In this document: piece after piece, positions 55,904 through 64,000 of the stretch
Layout: the number at the start of each line of letters is the position of its first letter
Position numbering within the stretch: position 1 is the stretch's first letter
Assembly: GCF_035594125.1 (NCBI RefSeq)
Contig: NC_087183.1
Coordinates: forward strand, 10,453,368 to 10,517,367
Length of the DNA: 64,000 nucleotides
Reading direction: 5' to 3'
Source: Scylla paramamosain
Lineage: Eukaryota > Arthropoda > Malacostraca > Decapoda > Portunidae
Notes under the pieces: generated by a model
Seen by the model: only the letters and a program-made list of their open reading frames with translations
Told to the model about the DNA's origin: nothing
Database searches by the model: none
Position numbers and translations under genes: made by a program

Positions 55904-57887
55904 GTGAGTGGCCCTTTGTGTTACTTGTGCTTGCCTGGTGCTCTTTGTGGAGGCTCGGTGCTGGCTGCCAGTCTGCAGGCCTCTGAGGTCCTCAGCACTG
56001 GCCTAAGATTCTTTCAGCGTGTAGTGGCCTGTAGCCCTGTATTCTCACTCCTATGTCAGTGGCACATAACACTACAGTTTTGAAGGAGTCCATGACTAAT
56101 GAGCAGTATTACGTATTGTTAGATATAAGGTTCCGGAGAGCACTCGTATTTGCTACATACTGTTTCACTGTAATTGTAATTCCTTACCACCTAGTCCTAC
56201 ACTAACCCATCCGTGAATGCAGTTTAGATGTTCCTTCCTTCATGTCATGTTAGGACAGGGCTAACCGGCGGGGCTCCATGCCGTGCTTCCAGTTCAGGCC
56301 AATTCAACTGTTTGGATTAGAAGTTTCGTCTTTTTAACGGCACTCCCTGAAAAGGATAATGCTCCTTAATTTTCGGGTAAAGTTGCAATTTCACGCTCAT
56401 ATAGAGATCAAAAACTTCGGAATGGTTATAATTACGTATATTGTATTGGGTGAAATAATAAGTACAGTTTACGTTGGATGTGGCGAGTATGGAGGCAGGC
56501 ATTAATCCCCCTCCACCCGCTGTTCCCGCTACTCCCCGCCGCATCAGCTGACTGCATCTCTCATTTTTCTGCTTCACACACTTTCCCTTCTTCCCTGTTT
56601 ACTATGAACACTTGAGTGGGCGTGCCGGGATCTCAGGTGGCCCCTCGTGTTCACTAGTAATGTATTAAAAGTAGCTATCCGGTAGTTCATCACTCTTGCA
56701 CTGTGTTATGATGGTGCTGCGCGGAAATTTAAACCATTACATTTCTAGAGGTTCGTGGACACAATAGCATATTATCCAGCATGACTGTAGTTTTGATTTT
56801 GTCTCAGTAATTTATCCCTTCCTTCTCAGCGTGGCTATTTCAAGGTTCAACGGTTCATTCATTGTTTCGAGCGCGAGCGGAGTAGGCAGCGTTCCGGGCC
56901 ACATATGCGCATCACCCACCATAGGCTAGAATTATTGTGCCTGTTTCCAAGTTTTACCTCACTTCCTATGTTGTTTCTCTTTATCCTTGTGCTGTACTTT
57001 CCTCATACATGTATATTAAAGTTTCTACGTATATTTTTCCTTGTATGTCTTTTATTTCAGATTTCTATCCTTTCTTTTCCCAACCAATTGCAAGTTAATA
57101 GGAGCTTAGGGAAATTTATGTTTGTGTCTTTGTTTATTCTTGTATAACCCTTTATTACAGATTTCTACTCTTTTCTTCCACAAGGTACTTACAGAAAGCA
57201 GCGAATTGGTAGCGTTAGGTATTCAGTAATATTCAGTACACATATTATATACCTGATATCTTCACAGGTACTCAGATTGATAGTTACAGTCAAGTACACT
57301 CACAGATATACTCAGACTGACGTTTTCGCTCACTTAGACACATTCATAATTACACTTACAAATACACTCACTCGCACTGGCAATTACACTTACAAAAAAA
57401 AAAAAAAAGCTCACAGAAACAGCACTAACTTACATTCAAAGATACGTATACAATATTTATTCAGGAAAAGACCGCATGATTAGTCTCCAAATATTGACTG
57501 ACCTCATTTTCAGTGCATGGAATGGGCTGGTTAGTCGCCGTGCATGTGTATTTGCGCCACAATTCAGTTCCGTCAGGCAGCAATGACCAAGAGGGGTGAA
57601 TGTCCAACGCAACACGTTTTCTTTAGCGGAAACTTACTTCGGCTGCCAAAAAGTCAAGGCGTTTCAAGGTTTAATTCCTGAGTGTTTTTTTTTATTGGTT
57701 TATTTCTTGCGTTTTGTTTTCCGCAGTAGTTTAGTTTGGGGGATAAGGATCAGGAGGAGGAGGAGGAGGAGGAGGAGGTGGAGGTGGCGCGGCACGGTGT
57801 CAGTGTATATCGATAGTGCCAATTAGGAAAAGTTCTTGTATTTATGGTTTTATTATTGTCGGCAACACAGATGAGGTGGTGACCGAA

Positions 57888-57891
<4 letters not shown>

Positions 57892-57960
<69 letters not shown>
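57892..57960. repeat. (TC)n microsatellite
   Basis: About 69 bp of TC in slo intron 1. Confidence 0.97.
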
Positions 57961-57963
<3 letters not shown>

Positions 57964-58404
57964 CCTTTTAAACTTCATATTAATTGGAGTTAATGTTGGG
58001 CGCCTAATTTGTATCATTTGACTTGTGAAAGAGAAAACAATGAGCTAATTACTACTAACAAGACATTCCTTCACTTCTCCTGCTTCTCCTCCTTTGTCTT
58101 CCTCCTGTTTGTTCCTCCTCCTACTCCGCCATTAACTCAGCTGCTAATGGTGATAGGTTTATTGCTTTCATCATCAGTGGCTATTCTTGTTGCAGTCTAT
58201 GAACCGCCTCGAAATTTAGTCGCAGTGTATGGTAGAGGAAATAAATTGAAAGGTGTAATTGTAATCCTTCTCCACTTTCTCCTCCTTTTTCACTTCCCAC
58301 CTCTTCCTTCTCCTTTTCTCCTCCTCTTCCTTTTCTACTTTTCCTATCTCTTCCTCTTCTCTCCTTTTCTCATCCTTTTCTCGTCTCGTCTCCGCTCCGT
58401 TCCT

Positions 58405-58610
58405 CTCCGCTCCTCTCCTCTCCTCTCCTCTCCTCTCCTCTCCTCTCCATCATCACAACAACTGACAACGAATATAAATACTCTCCTCTCCTCTCCTTCT
58501 CCTCCTCTTCACTTATCTCCTCTCTCCTCTCCTCTCTCCTCTCCTCTCCTCTCCTCTCCTCTCCTTCAGCATCACAACAAGCAACGACCGATATAAACAC
58601 TGCCTCTATG
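58405..58610. repeat. (TCTCC)n pentanucleotide with duplicated flank
   Basis: TCTCC-type runs occur at about 58405-58448 and 58482-58563. Each is followed by a related unique segment of about 40 bp: CATCACAACAACTGACAAC then GAATATAAATACT (58450-58482), and CATCACAACAAGCAACGACC then GATATAAACACT (58570-58601). This looks like a duplication of run plus flank. Confidence 0.75.
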
Positions 58611-59003
58611 TATAGTCCTCAGCCATACCTATAGATTCCAGTCCCGAGAGACTCAAAGTAAACAGTGACACCTTATTTACATTGGCCTGATTAGCTGCGT
58701 GGGATGCGAGGGCGGGATCTCTTGATGCGCAGCGGCTAATTAAGATAACAAGGCAGCTATGTGTGGGAGGGACCTTATGACACTTGGAGCCTTCGGAAAT
58801 AGCGTAGGGTTTTAGTGTCATATTCTTATTCATTTTGGGACTCGTAGGAATAATTTTTTTTTTTAAGGGTTGCAGAGATAGGTAGGTATGGACAGGTAGA
58901 TATGTAGGTAATGAAATCGGTAGATAGGTGTGTTAAGGAAGCCAGGAATACTGCTTAAATTCATGGTGTCATATTCTTATTTACTTAGGGCTGTCGTAGG
59001 AAA

Positions 59004-59010
<7 letters not shown>

Positions 59011-59095
<85 letters not shown>

Positions 59096-59238
59096 GACTA
59101 GTCACCTGTGTAGCGTTTGAAAGCAGTCATTATGAGAGCAAACCCTTTTAAGAATACGCGTTGGAAAATAAGTTTAATATAGCCGCTGTAGATTGTCAAG
59201 TGAATATAACCTTGAAGTGCCTTGACATTGGGTAGCAC

Positions 59239-59326
<88 letters not shown>
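59011..59326. repeat. Two (GA)n microsatellites
   Basis: GA runs at 59011-59092 and 59242-59326, separated by about 150 bp. Confidence 0.97.
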
Positions 59327-59329
<3 letters not shown>

Positions 59330-59863
59330 ATTTTACTCCCTTGTCAAATACACTTTATCGCCGTCCATTTTTTAGGCACAGTTACCCTATAAACATCGAT
59401 GTCACTGTTCATTTTTCACCCTTGCACTCCCTCCCTGTTAATTCTTTCAATATCACCCGTGGAGTTGATTACAAAGTGTTTTTTAGTATTGTAATCGCTT
59501 AAATTCACTGGAAACTGAAGCCATCTTAAGTATAAATAGCTGTAGTGTGATAGTGAGGCGTTTTTCATTACCCATACAGTATATCTTAACTACGTACTTA
59601 CCCACCTCTCTAACGTGCACCTCCCTTCTGTCTTCCTCCCTCCCCCTGCTTACCTAGCTCTCTAATCTACATCTATCGGTCTAGCTGTCTGGGCTGTCTA
59701 ATTTATCTACTTATTGTACCTGGCTAGTCTATATCGACTCTTACCTGCCTACCTCGCTCGCTAACCTAGTGGTGACCTGCTTGTTTATTTGTTTACTTAA
59801 TTTTACCTCTCGCTCTATACCTGTTTACCTATCTATCTACGTAGCTCCCTTTAAATCAATTAG

Positions 59864-60025
59864 TTAGTCAGTCAGTCAGTCAGTCAGTCAGTCAGTCCAG
59901 CAACCTACCAATTAATCAGTCAGTCAGTCAGTCACGCAATCAGTCAGTCAGTAAGTCAGTCAATCTATCAATGAGTCAGTAAATTATTCAATCGCTCAGT
60001 CAGGTTGTCAGTTAATCAATCAATC
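59864..60025. repeat. (CAGT)n-derived tetranucleotide tract
   Basis: TCAGTCAG repeats with increasing decay (CAAT, GAGT) towards the right. Confidence 0.9.
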
Positions 60026-60100
60026 CTTAATAGAAGCAATGAAAAAAAAAAAATCCAATCCTTACCTTTACATTGAACGTTGTAAGTAGTATGTGATATG

Positions 60101-60153
<53 letters not shown>

Positions 60154-60499
60154 GAAAAAAAAAACTGTAGTGAAAGAAACTTAAGATCATCCAAACTCAT
60201 AACTCAAACTCGTGACTCAAAAGTGCACGGGGGTGTGGTGGTAGGGACAGACTGTAACTCCACAGCATAGCAAACTTTGGCGCACATGATTACTACCTTC
60301 GCCATGAGCTTGCCTTGTATGTGGCGCAGAGAATGAAGTGCTTGTGGCGTGAGAGCTGAACTGTGACGGAAGAACGGTGATCTGTATTAACTTGAAAGAT
60401 AACTCCCTGACTAGTATGATTCCTCACGTTCAAGACTGGCTTAGAACATGTCACCTGGAGAGACGGGAAGTGTGTGGAGAGGAGGATGCAGCAAATATA

Positions 60500-60740
60500 T
60501 CTACCCGGAAGGAGAAAGAGAGGCAGACTTAAGATAGCGTTCATGGATGCAGTGAAAGAAGACATGCTTATAGTACGAGTGGATGAAAAAGCGAGGTTGA
60601 CTTAAAGAGAAGGTTTATAGATGTAGTGAAATAAGACATGTTTGTAATGGGAGTGACTGAGGAAGGCGCATCTACCCATCAGGAGAGAAGTAAACCTTAA
60701 ATAACATTCATGCATGCAGTGAAAGAAGACAGGCTATATA
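60500..60740 (+). mobile_element. Relic of a retroelement RT tail, partly tandem
   Basis: One plus-strand frame reads KRGRLKIAFMDAVKEDMLIV then RVDEKARLT and a stop. This is like the RGR..W.D.VKEDM tail that follows reverse transcriptases in some non-LTR elements. The piece from ATGCAGTGAAAGAAGACATG recurs in degenerate form at about 60619 and 60714. All copies are broken. Confidence 0.5.
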
Positions 60741-61595
60741 GGAACTGAAGGCTGATCCATAGTTGTGATATCTAACGGGAGCAGCGGAAACATTAAGGTG
60801 CAATATAGTATACATCTGAAAGGCGCCACTGACAGCTGAAGGAGAGATAAATTCAAACCTTCCAGTGCCCGTCGCGTTGTTTTCGCTCAGTATTTTCGCT
60901 CAATAAAGTATCAAGTGTTGTAATCATTGGTCTGTCAGAGAGTTGGTATCACGTGGCCTCTCTCAGTTCATTATTTTTTATCGTTTTCTGTTTTCTTATG
61001 ATACACATTTAATCTTACGTTCTTTATCATGTTTCGTAATTCACAGACTACTTTTCCTTTCTCTTGGTTCCTAGTTTTATTATGATTTTTACACTTTATT
61101 CTTCTTGAGTTCCTCCTTCGTCTGGCGTTAAATACCATGTAGATTTTTCTCAATTCCCTGTTTAGTCTTTGTGTTTACTTCATGCCCCTGGTAGCTGACT
61201 TACACTTTTTGCTTCTTCTTCAATTTCTATTATACCACGTTCTGTTTCTTTCTTCTTTATATTTACTCCCGTTTTCCTGGTGACTTACATTTTTATTTCA
61301 GTTTCTCCTTCTTCAATTTCTCGCTGCTTCTTCTTCTTTGTTTCAGTTACATAACACCACGTCAGCTGTTTCTAATCTTATATTTATTTTTTCTCTTTCT
61401 CATGTTTTTTTTTTTTCTAGATTACTTGTATATGTTGTTCCTTCAGTTGCTCCTCCTCCTCCTCCTCCTCCTCTTCCTCTTCCTCCTTCGTCTTGATTTA
61501 TAACACCACGTCTACTCTTCCCATTCCTCCATCACGGCCATCCATCATTTTCTGGGCCGGAGATGAAGGTCAGCTGGTAATAAAGTCATAAATCT

Positions 61596-62744
61596 TGCCT
61601 CATCCTTACCTGTCATTTAGAGGGGAGGTTGAAAAAAAAGGGTTACCGTGCGTTATGTCATCACCTGTAAACACATCTCCTTATCTTGACCTACTTGTTC
61701 CTTAACGACTCTTACCTTATAATGATAGTGGTAAAAATGAAAAAAAAAAAAAATTCTGATTCTTACCTGTCAATTAAAGGAAGTTACCATGCGTTATGTA
61801 GTCACCTGTAAACACCTGTAAACACGACCACTTACCTTGACTTACCTGCTCCTTAACGACCCTTCTAAAAATAGTAGTAAAAATAAAAAAAAGTATAATT
61901 CTCACTTGTTAATTAAAGGAGGTTACCGTGCGTTATGTAATCACCTGCAAACATTTACCTTGCCCTACCTGTTTCTTTATCGATACTTCACCTTCTAATG
62001 ATAGCCGTAACAGATGATCGCATTCTCACCTGTCAATTAGAGGGAGGAAGTTACCGTGCGTTATGTCATCACCTGTTCATACCTGTAGACACGTTCTCTT
62101 AGTTTATCTGTTCTTTTACCTGTTCCTTCCCTCCTCTTCCTTCCTGGTCGTATAATTTAATGACAGTACAGTCTTTTCTCATCTTTATCTGTCAATTAGA
62201 GAAAGAAAAATGAGTTTCTGAGTGTGTTTTTATCTTCCGTAAAGCCTGTGGACACGTTCCTTCCCTCTTACGTGTTCCTTTGCTGTTCCTTTACCTTCCT
62301 GCCACTATGATCTAATAATAATGTAACCCAAAAATCTTCTTTAATTTTATCCGTCAGTTAGAGTAAGGAAAATGAGTTATGCGTCATTTTTCACCTGTAA
62401 ACTCCTCGAAACATATTCCTTTTCCTTTACCTGTTCATTTAGTGTTCCTTTATCCTCTTATTAATACAATCTACTGATAATATAGCCAGCAAAATATTCT
62501 CTCATTTTATCAGTTAGACAAAGGAGAATGAACGTAATGCTTCACTTCTCCACCTGTGTATTTCTATAAACTCCTTCTTTTACCTGTTCCTTTACCTTCC
62601 CTTTGCCCTTTTACACTCTCCTTTATCTGTCTGTTGGAGAACGAGAAAAATAATGTTACAATACGCCATTTCTTCACTTGTAAACATCTGTGAGTACGTT
62701 CTTCTCCTTCACCCCTTTCTTTACCGTTCCTTTGCTACACCCAC
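61596..62744. repeat. Eight-unit diverged tandem array, units about 125-165 bp
   Basis: Unit starts are near 61596, 61754, 61893, 62021, 62171, 62337, 62496 and 62619. The best-conserved units share TCTTACCTGTCAATTAGAGG, GTTACCGTGCGTTATGT, TCACCTGTAAACAC, ACCTGTTCCTTAACGA and a CTAATGATAG..GTAAAAAT end. Conservation is highest in units 1-4 and fades towards unit 8. It is in slo intron 1 and I know of no matching family. Confidence 0.85.
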
Positions 62745-62858
62745 GCTGGGACACACGCAGGGGAGGACCCGAAGTGAAACCCGAAGGTCATGCATGTATA
62801 TTTCACTCCTCTCCAGTTGAATGTTACGTGACGTCTTAATTCCTTGCCCACCAGACGC

Positions 62859-63440
62859 TAAGCCAAGACACTCCAAGTCAGCACAGTACATGGCTTAACC
62901 CGCTCAACTAAGCCAACAGAATACTTGCCTTAATTCACGTCAGTTTTGTTTTCCTCATTAAGGCGCTCAACTAAGCCAGATGAGGTCTTCGGCTTAACCC
63001 ACGCCAGTTTTTAGCCTACTACCAAGACAATAAGCCAGGAGAAACATACGGCTTAACCCATATAGATTCTTAACCCATAAGACGCTAAGCCAGTGAGGCA
63101 TATGGCTTAAACCACCTAATTTCCTTGCTTAGAAGTTGCCAAGACAATAAGCCAGGAGAAATATATATATATGGCTTAACCCACCAAGACGCTAAGCCAC
63201 TGAAGTGTATGGCTTAACCCACATGTATTACTAGCCTATAACTCGTCAGTACACTAAGAGAGGCAAGGTGAATGGCTTTACACCCCAAGCCAGGCAAGGT
63301 ATATTGGCTTAACTTTCATAAACTTTAAGCCTACAGAGCAAGTTAAGCCAGTTAAGATATATTAGCTTATACCACACAAGTCTTCAAGGTACAGACCATA
63401 ATACACTAAGCCATTTGCTGTATATGGCTTATGGCTTAAC
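62859..63440. repeat. Array of about 11 short inverted repeats, TAAGCCA/TGGCTTA
   Basis: Left arms TAAGCCA are at 62859, 62909, 62972, 63031, 63086, 63148, 63193, about 63286, 63344 and 63407, plus a degenerate one near 63254. Each is followed after 10-25 bp by TGGCTTAACCC or a close variant (62891, 62926 degenerate, 62990, 63050, 63103, 63172, 63210, 63273, 63305, 63362 degenerate, 63425/63432). Spacing is 35-63 bp. Each unit can form a 6-8 bp stem. It is in slo intron 1. Confidence 0.88.

Positions 63441-64000
<560 letters not shown>

Larger units (their letters stand above)
55904..61595 (+). other. slo intron 1, first part
   Basis: No coding exon is recognised. Contents are (TC)n at 57892-57960, pentanucleotide repeats at 58405-58563, (GA)n at 59011-59092 and 59242-59326, a CAGT tract, (CA)n at 60103-60150 and a retroelement relic near 60500-60740. 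The interval 55904-57890 holds no obvious repeat beyond short A and GAG runs (57394-57408, 57751-57777). Confidence 0.65.

Noticed and set aside
60293..60565. Minus-strand 90-codon frame with a hydrophobic start
   Set aside because: It overlaps the plus-strand retroelement relic and has no recognisable family.
61596..63440. CRISPR-like regular repeats
   Set aside because: This is a eukaryotic intron. Unit lengths vary, spacers are related to each other, and no cas genes are present.

Overview
This window is nuclear DNA from an arthropod, most likely a decapod crustacean. All recognisable genes are animal genes split by introns. Their closest remembered relatives are insect proteins (ash2, slowpoke, twinfilin), and the retroelement fragments resemble families common in decapods. 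The non-coding DNA is crowded with very long dinucleotide microsatellites, (GA)n, (CA)n and (AT)n, many of them 80-150 bp. No tRNA, rRNA, CRISPR or bacterial-type operon was seen. All exon borders were worked out by eye from GT/AG sites, codon phase and remembered homologues. There was no transcript evidence.

Layout, left to right. 1-11.6 kb: a CTTNBP2/CTTNBP2NL (Drosophila Nausicaa)-like gene on the minus strand, nine exons, with its 3' end off the left edge. 13.3-16.3 kb: GINS4 (SLD5), minus, five exons, complete at 220 aa. 16.4-18.1 kb: a LINE that keeps both ends but has lost its reverse transcriptase. 18.1-23.1 kb: AT-rich DNA unusually poor in microsatellites, possibly twinfilin 3' UTR. 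23.1-29.7 kb: twinfilin, minus, nine exons, complete at 349 aa, with three transposon insertions in its introns. 32.9-34.0 kb: a single-exon two-pore potassium channel, plus strand, 379 aa, with odd selectivity-filter residues. 34-42.8 kb: no convincing gene, but MITE and retroelement fragments and a large compound microsatellite. 42.8-53.6 kb: ash2, minus, eleven coding exons, complete at 532 aa. 55.2-55.9 kb: promoter and first coding exon of slowpoke (BK channel), plus strand, head-to-head with ash2. 55.9-64 kb: slo intron 1, holding two adjacent degenerate tandem arrays.

The genes are not one pathway. They cover actin regulation (twinfilin, and the CTTNBP2-like protein through cortactin/STRIPAK), DNA replication (GINS4), H3K4 methylation (ash2) and membrane excitability (K2P and slo).

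The least explained structures are: (i) an array of about 11 short inverted repeats built on TAAGCCA/TGGCTTA at 62.86-63.44 kb; (ii) an 8-unit diverged array of about 125-165 bp units just upstream of it; (iii) the K2P filters MIGYG and KIGIG; (iv) a CRE/CCAAT/TATA cluster and two upstream ORFs ahead of slo.
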